Shown one piece after another: positions 10,339 to 20,123 of a stretch of 64,000 nt of DNA. The stretch lies in assembly GCF_001940225.2 (NCBI RefSeq), contig NZ_CP135164.1, forward strand, positions 372,001 to 436,000, read 5' to 3'. Position numbers and translations under genes: made by a program. The notes beneath the pieces are model-generated. The model was not told the origin of the DNA. It saw nothing but the letters and a program-made list of their open reading frames with translations, and did no database searches. This stretch comes from Roseburia sp. 499 (lineage in GTDB: Bacteria > Bacillota > Clostridia > Lachnospirales > Lachnospiraceae). Each line of letters starts with the position of its first letter. Position 1 is the stretch's first letter.

Positions 10339-11274
10339 ATGGATGGTGTAAGTATAAAGAAAATTATTGATAAGATGAGTTTAAAATCCTATAATCCGGA
10401 AGTGGATGTAAAGGAGAGATATGTAACGATAGCCGATGTAAATCGTCCGGCGTTACAGCTGACAGGATATTTTGAGTACTTTGAGAAGAACAGAATTCAG
10501 ATTATTGGTATGGTGGAATATACCTATTTGCAGAAGTTGAGTTCAGATGAAAAATTGAATGTATATAAAGAGTTCTTTTCTTATGAGATTCCATGTGTAA
10601 TTTTCTGTCGTAATCTGGAACCGGACGAAGAGTTGATAAGAATTGCAAGCGAAGCAAAGATACCGGTATTATCCACTGATTACGGAACTTCTACTTTTAT
10701 GGCAGAGTTGATTTATTATCTGAGTGAAGAACTTGCACCATGTATTTCTATTCATGGTGTTTTGGTAGATGTATATGGTGAAGGACTTTTAATCACCGGT
10801 GAAAGCGGAATCGGAAAGAGCGAGGCTGCTCTGGAATTGATACGAAGAGGACATCGTCTGGTTAGTGATGATGTGGTAGAGATTCGTAAAATCAACGAAC
10901 ATACCTTGGTGGGAACAGCACCGGATATTACCCGTTACTTTATCGAACTGCGTGGTATCGGTATTATCGATGTGAAGACCCTGTTTGGTGTAGAATGTGT
11001 AAAAGAAAAACAGAATATTGACTTGGTTATTAAACTGGAAGACTGGAAGAAAGAAAATGAGTATGACCGTCTGGGATTGGAAGAAGAGTATACAGAATTC
11101 CTTGGCAATAAAGTAGTGTGCCATTCATTGCCAATCCGTCCGGGACGTAATCTGGCAGTTATATGTGAAACTGCAGCAGTAAATCACAGACAGAAAAAAA
11201 TGGGATATAATGCTGCACAGGAATTATATCGCCGTGTGCAGGCAAATCTTCAGAAAGACGATGATGAAGAGTAA
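10339..11274 (+). CDS. hprK: HPr kinase/phosphorylase
   Basis: A 311-residue regulator of carbon catabolite control that phosphorylates and dephosphorylates Ser46 of HPr according to sugar status. The N-terminal domain is followed by the Walker A loop GESGIGKS at about 154-161, the LVSDD segment shortly after it, and the family signature LRGIGIIDVKTLFG near 205. Length and motifs are standard. It heads a possible operon with the aminopeptidase and murB. Confidence 0.96.
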   Translation: MDGVSIKKIIDKMSLKSYNPEVDVKERYVTIADVNRPALQLTGYFEYFEKNRIQIIGMVEYTYLQKLSSDEKLNVYKEFFSYEIPCVIFCRNLEPDEELIRIASEAKIPVLSTDYGTSTFMAELIYYLSEELAPCISIHGVLVDVYGEGLLITGESGIGKSEAALELIRRGHRLVSDDVVEIRKINEHTLVGTAPDITRYFIELRGIGIIDVKTLFGVECVKEKQNIDLVIKLEDWKKENEYDRLGLEEEYTEFLGNKVVCHSLPIRPGRNLAVICETAAVNHRQKKMGYNAAQELYRRVQANLQKDDDEE

Positions 11275-11310
11275 AAGTTAGTAATAGAATTGGAAAAGAG
11301 GAAATAAAAA

Positions 11311-12705
11311 ATGGAAAGAAAGAATGCATGGGAAAAATATCCGGAAGGAAAAAGAGAAGAAGTATTTGCTTTTGCAGAAGGATATAAGAAGTTTATCTCC
11401 GATTGCAAGACAGAAAGAGAATGTGTTACTGAATTGGTAGCTCAGGCAAAGTCAGCTGGATTTGAGAATCTTGATGAGATCATTGCATCCGGGAAGACCT
11501 TGAAGACCGGAGATAAAGTATATGCAGAAAATATGGGAAAGATGTTGGCACTTTTTGTGATTGGTAAGCAGCCATTAGAAAAGGGAATGAATATTCTTGG
11601 AGCACATATCGATTCCCCGAGATTAGATTTAAAACAGAATCCATTATATGAAGACACCGATATGGCGTTATTAGATACTCACTATTATGGTGGTGTAAAG
11701 AAATACCAGTGGGTAACACTCCCGTTGGCACTTCATGGTGTTGTAGTAAAAAAAGACGGAACAGTAATCAATGTAAGCATTGGTGAAAAGGAAGAAGATC
11801 CGGTATTTGGTATTAGTGATTTGCTTGTTCATCTTGCAGGCGAGCAGATGGAGAAAAAGGCTGCCAAGGTTATCGAGGGAGAGCAGCTTGATGTATTGGT
11901 CGGAAGTATTCCGTTTTTAAGTGAAAAGGAAGAGGAAAAGACAAAAGATGCTGTAAAAGCAAATGTGTTAAACATTTTAAAAGAGCAATATAATATAGAA
12001 GAAGACGATTTCCTGTCAGCAGAAATTGAGGTAGTACCGGCTGGAAAAGCAAGAGATTATGGATTTGACCGTAGCATGATTATGGGATATGGTCATGATG
12101 ATAGAGTATGTGCTTACCCATCTTTTGTGGCGACACTGGAAGTAGGAACCTGTGAAAAGACAAGCGTGTGTCTCTTAGTAGACAAGGAAGAGATTGGAAG
12201 CGTAGGAGCGACCGGTATGCAGTCTAAGTTCTTCTCTTATGCAGTAGCAGAAATCTTAGAGGCAATGGGTGGTTACAGTCAGATTGCATTTAATCGTGCA
12301 ATGAGCAATTCCAAAGTACTTTCTTCAGATGTAAGTGCCGCATACGATCCTTTGTATGCTTCTGTTATGGAGAAAAAGAATGCAGCTTACTTTGGAAAAG
12401 GACTGGTATTTAATAAATATACCGGCTCCAGAGGAAAAGGTGGTTCCAATGACGCTAATCCGGAATATATAGCAGAATTACGGAGAATCATGGATGAAAA
12501 CAATGTAGCATTCCAGACCTCTGAACTGGGAAAAGTAGATCAGGGTGGCGGTGGAACAATCGCTTATATTTTGGCAAACTATAATATGTCAGTTATTGAC
12601 AGTGGTGTAGCAGTATTGAACATGCATGCTCCATGGGAAATCATTAGTAAAGTAGATATATATGAAGCAAAACGCGGTTACGCGGCATTTTTGAAAGAGG
12701 CATAA
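11311..12705 (+). CDS. M18-family aspartyl-type aminopeptidase
   Basis: A 464-residue zinc aminopeptidase of the M18 family, expected to be cytoplasmic and to trim peptides from the N-terminus. Metal-binding landmarks are GAHIDSPRLDLKQNP near residue 107, DKEEIGSVGATGM with the catalytic Glu pair, and the C-terminal NMHAPWEIISKVD His. M18 subgroups prefer acidic or neutral residues, which cannot be told from sequence alone. AGAGGAAA precedes the ATG and murB starts two bases after its stop. Confidence 0.92.
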   Translation: MERKNAWEKYPEGKREEVFAFAEGYKKFISDCKTERECVTELVAQAKSAGFENLDEIIASGKTLKTGDKVYAENMGKMLALFVIGKQPLEKGMNILGAHIDSPRLDLKQNPLYEDTDMALLDTHYYGGVKKYQWVTLPLALHGVVVKKDGTVINVSIGEKEEDPVFGISDLLVHLAGEQMEKKAAKVIEGEQLDVLVGSIPFLSEKEEEKTKDAVKANVLNILKEQYNIEEDDFLSAEIEVVPAGKARDYGFDRSMIMGYGHDDRVCAYPSFVATLEVGTCEKTSVCLLVDKEEIGSVGATGMQSKFFSYAVAEILEAMGGYSQIAFNRAMSNSKVLSSDVSAAYDPLYASVMEKKNAAYFGKGLVFNKYTGSRGKGGSNDANPEYIAELRRIMDENNVAFQTSELGKVDQGGGGTIAYILANYNMSVIDSGVAVLNMHAPWEIISKVDIYEAKRGYAAFLKEA

Positions 12706-12706
12706 A

Positions 12707-13615
12707 GTGAATCCGACATTTTTAGAAACGTTACAGAAAATATTGGAAAAAGAACAATACAAAATCAATGAACCAATGAGCAGTCACATTACCTTCCGGG
12801 TGGGAGGTAATGCTGACTGCTATATAAAGCCGTCTATAAAGCAACTTCCACAGGTGCTGAAATTATGTCGACAGTTTGAAGTGCCATGCATGATTATTGG
12901 AAATGGCAGCAATCTGTTGGTAGGCGATAAGGGGGTTCGTGGTGTTGTAATTGAAATGGGAAAGTATGCAGATGAAGTTGCAATAGAAGGAAACAAAGTG
13001 ACTGCAGAGGCAGGAGCTATGTTGGCAGCAGTAGCTAAGCAGGCAGCAAGAGCAGGACTTTCCGGAATGGAATTCGCATCTGGGATTCCGGGAACCATAG
13101 GCGGAGCAGTTGTAATGAATGCGGGTGCTTATGGTGGAGAAATGAAGGATATCATAACTTCAGTTACGGTGCTTACCAAAGATGGAGAACAGAAACAGCT
13201 TTCCTTAGAAGAATTAGAGCTGTCTTATCGGCATAGTTGTATTCCGGAAAATGATTACATCGTTCTAAAAGCAGAGTTACAGCTTTTTTCAGAAGCGAAA
13301 GAGAAAATAGAATCCAGAATGGAAGAATTGAAGACTCAGCGTGTTGCCAAACAACCTCTGGAATACCCTAGTGCAGGAAGCACTTTTAAACGACCGGAAG
13401 GATATTTTGCAGGAAAACTGATTGAAGATGCCGGATTGCGGGGATTTCAGGTGGGCGGAGCCCAGGTGTCAGAAAAGCATTGCGGATTTGTCATTAATAA
13501 GGACCACGCAACAGCAGCAGAGATTGATAATCTAATTAAAGAAGTGCAGGATAGAGTGGAACGAGAATTTGGTGTAAGACTGGAAACGGAAGTAAAGTAC
13601 ATCGGTGAGTTTTAG
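12707..13615 (+). CDS. murB: UDP-N-acetylenolpyruvoylglucosamine reductase
   Basis: A 302-residue FAD enzyme that reduces UDP-GlcNAc-enolpyruvate to UDP-MurNAc in peptidoglycan precursor synthesis. FAD-binding segments are RVGGNADC, GNGSNLLVGDKGVRG and SGIPGTIGGAVVMNAGAYGGE. The catalytic Ser lies in SAGSTFKRP and the C-terminal Glu near VERE; the compact length fits the type II form. The start is GTG with GAAAGAGG six bases upstream. The next frame overlaps its end. Confidence 0.96.
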   Translation: MNPTFLETLQKILEKEQYKINEPMSSHITFRVGGNADCYIKPSIKQLPQVLKLCRQFEVPCMIIGNGSNLLVGDKGVRGVVIEMGKYADEVAIEGNKVTAEAGAMLAAVAKQAARAGLSGMEFASGIPGTIGGAVVMNAGAYGGEMKDIITSVTVLTKDGEQKQLSLEELELSYRHSCIPENDYIVLKAELQLFSEAKEKIESRMEELKTQRVAKQPLEYPSAGSTFKRPEGYFAGKLIEDAGLRGFQVGGAQVSEKHCGFVINKDHATAAEIDNLIKEVQDRVEREFGVRLETEVKYIGEF

Positions 13616-13628
13616 AGGAGGAAACGCA

Positions 13629-14504
13629 GTGAAGTTTGTGATTTTGACGGGAATGTCCGGGGCTGGGAAAAGTACCGCGTTGAAGATGCTGGAGGATATG
13701 GGATATTTTTGCGTAGACAATCTTCCTATTGCATTAATTGAGAAGTTTGCAGAACTTGCTAGTATGCCGAGTTCAGAAACACAGAAAGTAGCAGTTGGAA
13801 TTGATATTAGAAGTGGTCAGCGTCTAGAAGGCTTGCAGGATGTTTTGGAACATCTGCGCGAAAAGGGAAAGCAATTTCAGATTCTTTATATGGATTCTAC
13901 GGATGAAGTGTTGGTAAAACGTTATAAGGAGACAAGAAGAACACACCCATTGTCTGGCGGTGAACGGGTAGATAAGGGAATTGCCGAAGAACGTGTCCGC
14001 ATGGAGTTTTTGAAAAAACAGGCGGATTACATTCTGGATACCAGTAATATGCTCACCAGAGAATTAAAAGCGGAGCTGGAGAAAATCTTCGTACAGGAGC
14101 AGAGTTATAAGAATCTTTTTATTACAATTGTTTCTTTTGGGTTCAAGTATGGAATTCCTACGGACTCTGATTTAGTATTTGACGTACGTTTTTTACCAAA
14201 TCCTTATTATGTAGAAGGACTTCGGCCCAAAACCGGAAATGACAGAGAAATACAAGAATTTGTAATGAAGTATAAAGAAGCCAATGAATTTCTGGATAAG
14301 CTGGAGGATATGCTGAGATTTTTGATTCCGAACTATATTTCAGAAGGAAAGACGCAGTTAGTTATCAGCATTGGATGTACCGGAGGAAAACATCGTTCTG
14401 TAACGTTAGCGAATGAACTGTATCACAGACTGGAAAATGAAAAAGAATTTGGAATTAAGATTGAACACAGAGATATACAAAAGGATGCAATGAGGAGGAA
14501 TTGA
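13629..14504 (+). CDS. rapZ: RapZ-type nucleotide-binding protein (YvcJ family)
   Basis: A 291-residue P-loop protein of the RapZ/YvcJ family. The N-terminus has Walker A GMSGAGKST and the C-terminal domain has the conserved ISIGCTGGKHRSV segment and an EHRDI end. In Enterobacteria RapZ directs small-RNA decay; in Gram-positives YvcJ hydrolyses GTP and affects competence and envelope functions. The chosen start is GTG at 13629, seven bases after AGGAGG, because family members begin with the strand preceding the P-loop; a GTG at 13605 inside murB is the alternative. Confidence 0.95.
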   Translation: MKFVILTGMSGAGKSTALKMLEDMGYFCVDNLPIALIEKFAELASMPSSETQKVAVGIDIRSGQRLEGLQDVLEHLREKGKQFQILYMDSTDEVLVKRYKETRRTHPLSGGERVDKGIAEERVRMEFLKKQADYILDTSNMLTRELKAELEKIFVQEQSYKNLFITIVSFGFKYGIPTDSDLVFDVRFLPNPYYVEGLRPKTGNDREIQEFVMKYKEANEFLDKLEDMLRFLIPNYISEGKTQLVISIGCTGGKHRSVTLANELYHRLENEKEFGIKIEHRDIQKDAMRRN

Positions 14505-14506
14505 CC

Positions 14507-15451
14507 ATGTCTTTTTCCGGGGAAGTAAAAGAGGAATTGTCACGTCAATTTCAAAAGAGCAGACATTGCCAGATTGCAGAAATAGCAGCTATTCTTGGGT
14601 TTGAAGGAAGGTTGGAAGAAGAATCCGTATTGCGGGTTTATACAGAAAATCTGTCATTGGCAAGAAAATATTTTATGTTGATGAAGAAGACTTTTCATGC
14701 AGAGGTAAAGATTGCAGTAAGACAAAGTGGCTATCTTCCAAAAAGTCGTATTTTTGTGATTTCACTGACAAATCCTAAGGAAGTGAAAAAGGTACTTCAG
14801 GCTGTAAAGTGGCAGGATGAGAATGGAAAAGATAGTCGGGGGGAAGAATTGGTGCATCGTCTACTGGTGCAGAATAGCTGTTGTCGTAGAGCATTTATTC
14901 GAGGAGCATTTTTAAGTGCAGGTTCTATGAGTGACCCGGAGAAGTCGTATCATTTTGAAATTGTATGTACTACAGAAGCGAAGGCAACACAGTTGATGGA
15001 AATTATCAACAGTTTTGATATAGATGCTAAAACCGTACAGAGAAAAAAGAATTATGTTGTGTATGTAAAAGAAGGTGCCCAGATTGTAGATATGCTAAAT
15101 ATTATGGAAGCACATGTGGCACTGATGAATTTGGAGAATGTGCGTATTTTAAAGGAAATGCGTAATTCGGTTAACCGTCAGGTGAATTGTGAGACAGCCA
15201 ATATAAATAAGACGGTAAATGCGGCTGTAAAGCAGATAGAGGATATCAATTATATTCGAGACACCGTAGGATTGGAAAGTTTGCCGGAAAATCTTCAGGC
15301 GATTGCAGAAGTGAGATTAAAATATCCGGAAGCGGCATTAAAAGAACTTGGAACTTTTTTGGAACCGGCAGTGGGGAAGTCGGGTGTGAATCACCGACTG
15401 CGTAAGCTATGTGAGATTGCAGAAGAGATGAGAGAAAAAGCAAAGGGATAA
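14507..15451 (+). CDS. whiA: DNA-binding protein WhiA
   Basis: A 314-residue WhiA protein, a LAGLIDADG-like fold joined to a C-terminal helix-turn-helix (NLQAIAEVRLKYPEAALKEL and the HRLRKL end). It is linked to sporulation-stage control in Streptomyces and to division and chromosome segregation in Bacillus. The segment RRAFIRGAFLSAGSM is typical. AGGAGG at 14493-14498 is eight bases before the ATG at 14507; a TTG at 14501 is less likely. The usual yvcK is absent between rapZ and whiA, which are almost contiguous. Confidence 0.95.
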   Translation: MSFSGEVKEELSRQFQKSRHCQIAEIAAILGFEGRLEEESVLRVYTENLSLARKYFMLMKKTFHAEVKIAVRQSGYLPKSRIFVISLTNPKEVKKVLQAVKWQDENGKDSRGEELVHRLLVQNSCCRRAFIRGAFLSAGSMSDPEKSYHFEIVCTTEAKATQLMEIINSFDIDAKTVQRKKNYVVYVKEGAQIVDMLNIMEAHVALMNLENVRILKEMRNSVNRQVNCETANINKTVNAAVKQIEDINYIRDTVGLESLPENLQAIAEVRLKYPEAALKELGTFLEPAVGKSGVNHRLRKLCEIAEEMREKAKG

Positions 15452-15469
15452 AGGAGTTTGAGGGTAGGA

Positions 15470-16426
15470 ATGAAAAAGAAGAAGCTTTTATTTGTATTAA
15501 ATCCTTTTTCGGGAAAAGGACAGATTAAGAACAAATTGTTGGATATTGTGGATATTTTTGTAAAAGGTGGCTATCAGGTTACGGTTCACACAACACAATG
15601 TCCACAGGATGCTATGAAACTGGTAGAAGAGAAAGCTGGAAAATATGACATGGTTGTGTGCAGCGGTGGCGATGGAACCTTAGATGAAACTGTAACCGGA
15701 ATGATGCGCAGAGAGAAAAGAATTCCGATTGGTTATATCCCGGCTGGAAGCACCAATGATTTCGCAGGTTCTTTGAAAATACCAAAAAGGATGGAGAAAG
15801 CAGCCGAGGTAGCTGTCAAAGGAGTTCCGTTTTCTTGTGATATTGGAAGTTTTAATGGAGATTATTTTGTATACATAGCAGCTTTTGGCGCATTTACAGA
15901 TGTATCTTATGCAACGAGCCAGGAACTTAAAAATCGTATTGGTCATGCAGCGTATATTCTGGAAGGATTGAAACGCTTACCTTCCCTACAGTCTTATCAC
16001 ATGAGGGTTGAATATGAAGACCGGGTCATTGAGGATGATTTTATTTATGGAATGGTAAGTAATTCTACTTCTGCCGGAGGATTTAAGAATATTACAGGGA
16101 AAGATGTAAAACTAGATGATGGAATGTTTGAGGTAACGCTGATTCGTATGCCGAAGAATCCGCTGGAATTGAATGCGATTATCGGAAGTCTTACCAGTAA
16201 GAAAGAAAATAAAGAGAATACAGATCTTATTTATAGTTTTAAGTCAGATAAACTGAAATTTATTTCTGAGATAGAAATACCATGGACATTGGATGGCGAA
16301 TACGGTGGAAGTCATAGAGAAGTGGAAGTTCAGAACGAACAAGGAGCAGTCCAAATTATGGTAAAGGCCGATGCGAAATTTCTTCCGCAAAGCGCAAAAG
16401 AAGAAAGTATTGGACAAATTGTCTAA
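15470..16426 (+). CDS. Diacylglycerol kinase-family lipid kinase
   Basis: About 318 residues, DAGK catalytic fold of the YegS/DgkB type. Motifs are FVLNPFSGKG near the N-terminus, the nucleotide-binding SGGDGTLDETV, and IPAGSTNDFAGSL; the C-terminal beta-sandwich holds the EIPWTLDGEYGG segment. It probably phosphorylates diacylglycerol or a related lipid at the inner face of the membrane. The ATG at 15470 is preferred over TTG at 15458, whose AAGGAG touches the codon. It follows whiA by 18 bases. Confidence 0.9.
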   Translation: MKKKKLLFVLNPFSGKGQIKNKLLDIVDIFVKGGYQVTVHTTQCPQDAMKLVEEKAGKYDMVVCSGGDGTLDETVTGMMRREKRIPIGYIPAGSTNDFAGSLKIPKRMEKAAEVAVKGVPFSCDIGSFNGDYFVYIAAFGAFTDVSYATSQELKNRIGHAAYILEGLKRLPSLQSYHMRVEYEDRVIEDDFIYGMVSNSTSAGGFKNITGKDVKLDDGMFEVTLIRMPKNPLELNAIIGSLTSKKENKENTDLIYSFKSDKLKFISEIEIPWTLDGEYGGSHREVEVQNEQGAVQIMVKADAKFLPQSAKEESIGQIV

Positions 16427-16556
16427 AATTTAACAAACTTAAGGATTAGATTTTGTAGTGTCAACTCTTTCTTTTTTTTCAAAAATAGAGTACACTATAA
16501 GATAGAGCGGGTTTCCGCAGAGTGGTTTCAATAATAAAGTAAATGGAGGAACAAAT

Positions 16557-17423
16557 ATGTTAGTATCAGCAGCAGAAATGTTAAAGAAAGCAAAAGCTGG
16601 CCATTATGCAGTAGGTCAGTTCAACATCAACAATTTAGAGTGGACAAAGTCTATCTTACTTACCGCACAGGAATTAAAGTCCCCAGTTATTTTAGGTGTA
16701 TCTGAAGGTGCTGGAAAATATATGACAGGATATAAGACTGTTGTAGGTATGGTAAAAGGAATGATGGAAGAATTAAACATCACTGTACCAGTAGCACTTC
16801 ACTTAGATCATGGTAGCTACGAAGGATGTTTGAAATGTGTAGAAGCAGGATTCTCTTCTATCATGTTTGATGGTTCTCATTATGCAATTGATGAAAATGT
16901 TGCAAAGACAACTGAATTGGTTAAGATTGCACATGAAAAAGGAATGTCTATCGAAGCAGAAGTAGGTTCTATCGGTGGAGAAGAAGATGGTGTTGTAGGA
17001 GCAGGAGAATGTGCTGATCCAAACGAATGTAAAGCAATCGCTGATCTTGGTGTAGATATGCTTGCAGCAGGTATTGGTAACATTCATGGTAAATATCCTG
17101 AAAACTGGGCTGGATTAAGCTTTGAAACATTAGATGCAGTTCAGCAGAAGACTGGAGATATGCCATTAGTACTTCATGGTGGTACAGGTATTCCAGAAGA
17201 CATGATTAAGAAAGCAATTTCTTTAGGTGTAGCTAAAATCAACGTTAACACAGAATGCCAGTTAGCTTTCGCAGATGCTACCAGAAAATACATCGAAGCT
17301 GGAAAAGACTTAGAAGGAAAAGGATTTGACCCACGTAAGTTATTAGCTCCAGGTGCAGAAGCAATCAAAGCAACTGTAAAGGAAAAAATGGAACTGTTCG
17401 GTTCTGTAGGAAAAGCAGAATAA
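16557..17423 (+). CDS. fba: Class II fructose-bisphosphate aldolase
   Basis: A 288-residue zinc aldolase of glycolysis/gluconeogenesis. Key segments are GQFNINNLEW at the start, HLDHGSYE with catalytic Asp and zinc His, EAEVGSIGGEEDG, IGNIHGKYP and VLHGGTGIPED. Codon use is strongly restricted compared with neighbours, as expected for a highly expressed gene. TGGAGG precedes the ATG. Tagatose-bisphosphate aldolase is a close relative, but the length and context favour a glycolytic role. Confidence 0.95.
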   Translation: MLVSAAEMLKKAKAGHYAVGQFNINNLEWTKSILLTAQELKSPVILGVSEGAGKYMTGYKTVVGMVKGMMEELNITVPVALHLDHGSYEGCLKCVEAGFSSIMFDGSHYAIDENVAKTTELVKIAHEKGMSIEAEVGSIGGEEDGVVGAGECADPNECKAIADLGVDMLAAGIGNIHGKYPENWAGLSFETLDAVQQKTGDMPLVLHGGTGIPEDMIKKAISLGVAKINVNTECQLAFADATRKYIEAGKDLEGKGFDPRKLLAPGAEAIKATVKEKMELFGSVGKAE

Positions 17424-17438
17424 GAAGTAATAATTAAC

Positions 17439-17482
17439 CAGCCTTTTCTTACCTAAGGTGAGAAAAGGCTGAAGTTGTTTTT
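17439..17482 (+). terminator. fba terminator
   Basis: A long stem (CAGCCTTTTCTTACC with its complement, one mismatch) and a three-base loop, followed by a T-rich run. It isolates fba from the nitrogen genes. Confidence 0.85.
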
Positions 17483-17593
17483 GGCACTTTTTAAGTACGA
17501 CCTACTTATTGTTGTTACTTTCAACAAAAGAAAGAAGAAAAAATGAGTAAATTTGTTTAAAGTGAAAAAAATAAATTTTTTCTAAAAATACTA

Positions 17594-17622
17594 TTGATTT
17601 TTTCTAAAAAGTAGGGTATCTT
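17594..17622 (+). promoter_or_regulatory. Candidate promoter of glnA
   Basis: TTGATT, 17 bases, TATCTT. The predicted start near 17629 would give a leader of about 150 bases that contains the hairpin at 17655-17687. The rest of the 321-base gap between fba and glnA holds only the fba terminator and AT-rich DNA. Confidence 0.55.
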
Positions 17623-17648
17623 AATACCAGACATAAAACAAACGTGTA

Positions 17649-17687
17649 GAACAAGGGTGTTCCAATAGGATTGGAATGCCCTTTTTT
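17649..17687 (+). promoter_or_regulatory. Attenuator-like leader hairpin upstream of glnA
   Basis: A 12-base-pair stem (GGGTGTTCCAAT with its G-U tolerant complement) with a three-base loop and six Ts has all marks of an intrinsic terminator, yet lies between promoter and gene. An alternative small hairpin at 17649-17662 (GAAC stem, loop AAGGGT) would use the 5' half of the terminator. Loop A at position 1 and G at position 4 resembles targets of ANTAR antiterminators, but only one such hairpin is visible where two are normal, and no ANTAR protein is in the window. Confidence 0.6.
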
Positions 17688-17780
17688 AATAAGTTTACAT
17701 AACACGAAAGAAGTACATATTATAACTTAGGGGATTGCGTTTGTATGTTGAAGAATGAGAAAGAGAAAGGATGTAGAGAA

Positions 17781-19895
17781 ATGAGTGAATTTTTGGATGT
17801 AGCAGAAATTTTTGGCGAAAATGTATTTAACGATACTGTTATGCAGGAACGTTTGCCAAAGAAAACCTACAAGAAGTTAAAAGAAGTAATCGAAGAAGGA
17901 AAGGAATTAGATCTTGAAACCGCAGATGTAGTTGCACATGAGATGAAAGAATGGGCAATTGAGAAAGGCGCTACTCACTATACTCACTGGTTTCAGCCAC
18001 TGACCGGTGTGACTGCTGAAAAGCATGACTCCTTTATCACAGCTCCAATGCCAAACGGAAAAGTATTGATGAGCTTCTCCGGAAAAGAGTTAATTAAAGG
18101 AGAACCGGATGCATCTTCTTTCCCATCCGGAGGTTTAAGAGCAACTTTTGAAGCTAGAGGATATACAGCGTGGGATTGTACTTCACCAGCATTCGTAAGA
18201 CAGGATGCAGCAGGAGCAACACTTTGTATTCCAACTGCTTTCTGTTCTTATACAGGAGAAGCACTTGACCAGAAGACACCATTGCTTCGTTCTATGGAAG
18301 CAATCAATGAGCAGTCCTTACGTCTGTTGAGATTATTTGGAAACACAACTTCTAAGAGAGTTACCCCATCTGTTGGACCGGAACAGGAATATTTCCTGGT
18401 AGACAGAGAGAAGTATTTAAAGAGAAAAGACTTGATTTTCACTGGACGTACTCTTTTCGGAGCAATGCCTCCAAAAGGACAGGAAATGGAAGATCATTAC
18501 TTTGGAGCAATCCGTGAGCGTATTGCTGCATACATGAAGGATGTTAACAAAGAGTTATGGAAACTGGGTGTAAGTGCTAAGACACAGCATAATGAAGTTG
18601 CTCCGGCACAGCATGAGTTAGCTCCAATTTATGCAGAAGCAAATATTGCAGTAGACCACAACCAGTTAGTAATGGAAACATTAAAGAAAGTAGCAGGACG
18701 TCATGGATTAACTTGTCTGCTTCATGAGAAACCATTCGCAGGTGTAAATGGTTCCGGTAAGCACAATAACTGGTCTATTACAACAGATGATGGAATCAAT
18801 CTGTTAGACCCAGGTAAGACACCACATGACAATATCCAGTTCTTATTAGTACTGACATGTATCTTAAAGGCTGTTGATAAGCATGCAGACTTACTTCGTG
18901 AATCCGCAGCAGATGTTGGAAATGATCACAGATTAGGAGCAAATGAAGCACCGCCAGCAATTATTTCTATATTCCTTGGAGAACAGTTGCAGGATGTATT
19001 ATCTCAGTTAATCAGCACTGGTGAAGCAACCAGAAGCTTGAAGGGTGAAGTTCTTCAGACAGGTGTTAAGACATTACCAGACTTCATGAAAGATGCAACA
19101 GATCGTAACCGTACATCACCATTTGCTTTCACTGGAAATAAGTTTGAATTCCGTATGGTTGGTTCTAACGATTCTATCGCAGCACCAAATGTTGTATTAA
19201 ATACTATTGTTGCAGAAGCATTTTCAGATGCATGCGATATTCTGGAAAAAGCAGATGACTTCGATATGGCAGTACATGATTTGATTAAAGAGCAGGCTAC
19301 AGAGCATCAGAGAATCGTATTTAACGGAAACGGTTATTCTGATGAGTGGGTTGCAGAAGCAGAAAAACGTGGACTTCCAAACATCAAGTCTATGGTAGAT
19401 GCAATTCCTGCATTAACTACAGATAAGGCAGTTGCAGTATTTGAAAAATTTGGCGTATTTACAAAAGCAGAATTAGAGTCTAGAGTAGAGATTCAGTACG
19501 AGAACTATGCAAAAGCAATTAACATTGAAGCACGTACTATGATCGATATGGCAGGAAAGCAGATTATTCCATCTGTTATCAAATATACAACTAGCCTTGC
19601 AAATTCTATCAACGCAGTTAAAGCAGCAAGCGATGCAGACGTAAGTGTTCAGACTGAATTGTTGACAGAGACATCTGATTTATTATCTGAAACTAAGGTT
19701 GCACTTGCAAAATTGATGGAAGCTACTGATAAGGCAGTTGCAATGGAAGAAGGCAGAGAACAGGCTGTATGCTACAGAGATGAAGTTAAGACAGCAATGG
19801 ATGCATTGAGAGCCCCTGTTGACAAACTGGAAATGATTGTTGATAAAGAAATGTGGCCAATGCCATCTTATGGAGATTTAATCTTCGAAGTATAA
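17781..19895 (+). CDS. glnA: Glutamine synthetase type III
   Basis: A 704-residue type III (GlnN-like) glutamine synthetase, which makes glutamine from glutamate, ammonium and ATP. Hallmarks are VSEIF-like [18 protein letters not shown], the type III block [47 protein letters not shown] and [20 protein letters not shown]. Types I and II are about half this length. An ATG at 17745 is in frame, but homologues start near 17781, which has AAAGGA nine bases upstream. Expression is probably leader-controlled, and the ammonium transporter lies just downstream. Confidence 0.96.
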   Translation: MSEFLDVAEIFGENVFNDTVMQERLPKKTYKKLKEVIEEGKELDLETADVVAHEMKEWAIEKGATHYTHWFQPLTGVTAEKHDSFITAPMPNGKVLMSFSGKELIKGEPDASSFPSGGLRATFEARGYTAWDCTSPAFVRQDAAGATLCIPTAFCSYTGEALDQKTPLLRSMEAINEQSLRLLRLFGNTTSKRVTPSVGPEQEYFLVDREKYLKRKDLIFTGRTLFGAMPPKGQEMEDHYFGAIRERIAAYMKDVNKELWKLGVSAKTQHNEVAPAQHELAPIYAEANIAVDHNQLVMETLKKVAGRHGLTCLLHEKPFAGVNGSGKHNNWSITTDDGINLLDPGKTPHDNIQFLLVLTCILKAVDKHADLLRESAADVGNDHRLGANEAPPAIISIFLGEQLQDVLSQLISTGEATRSLKGEVLQTGVKTLPDFMKDATDRNRTSPFAFTGNKFEFRMVGSNDSIAAPNVVLNTIVAEAFSDACDILEKADDFDMAVHDLIKEQATEHQRIVFNGNGYSDEWVAEAEKRGLPNIKSMVDAIPALTTDKAVAVFEKFGVFTKAELESRVEIQYENYAKAINIEARTMIDMAGKQIIPSVIKYTTSLANSINAVKAASDADVSVQTELLTETSDLLSETKVALAKLMEATDKAVAMEEGREQAVCYRDEVKTAMDALRAPVDKLEMIVDKEMWPMPSYGDLIFEV

Positions 19896-19934
19896 TAATC
19901 AGAAATACACTGGTAACCTCCTGTAAAAGGGAGG

Positions 19935-19962
19935 ATGCCAGGTAACCGAAGTCACCTGGCAT
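19935..19962 (+). terminator. Hairpin after glnA
   Basis: A perfect nine-base stem (ATGCCAGGT and complement) with a ten-base loop, followed by TATTATG rather than a strong T-run. A small CCTCC/GGGAGG hairpin lies just before it. Together they probably end the glnA transcript. Confidence 0.5.
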
Positions 19963-20056
19963 TATTATGAAAAAGTTTATTCGAAAAGTAATTTTTATTA
20001 CTAGAGGTTATCATTTGTTATGAGTTTATTATATGGATAAGAAATGAAGTTTTCAT

Positions 20057-20104
20057 GTTCACAAGATGAAAGATTTTTGAATGTATCATGAATAAATTGT
20101 GAAC
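20057..20104. repeat. Inverted repeat upstream of the ammonium transporter gene
   Basis: GTTCACAA at 20057-20064 and TTGTGAAC at 20097-20104 form an exact eight-base inverted repeat 32 bases apart. It could be an operator pair or the base of an RNA stem. No clear promoter boxes were found beside it. Confidence 0.4.
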
Positions 20105-20123
20105 ATAAAATAGGATAAAAATA

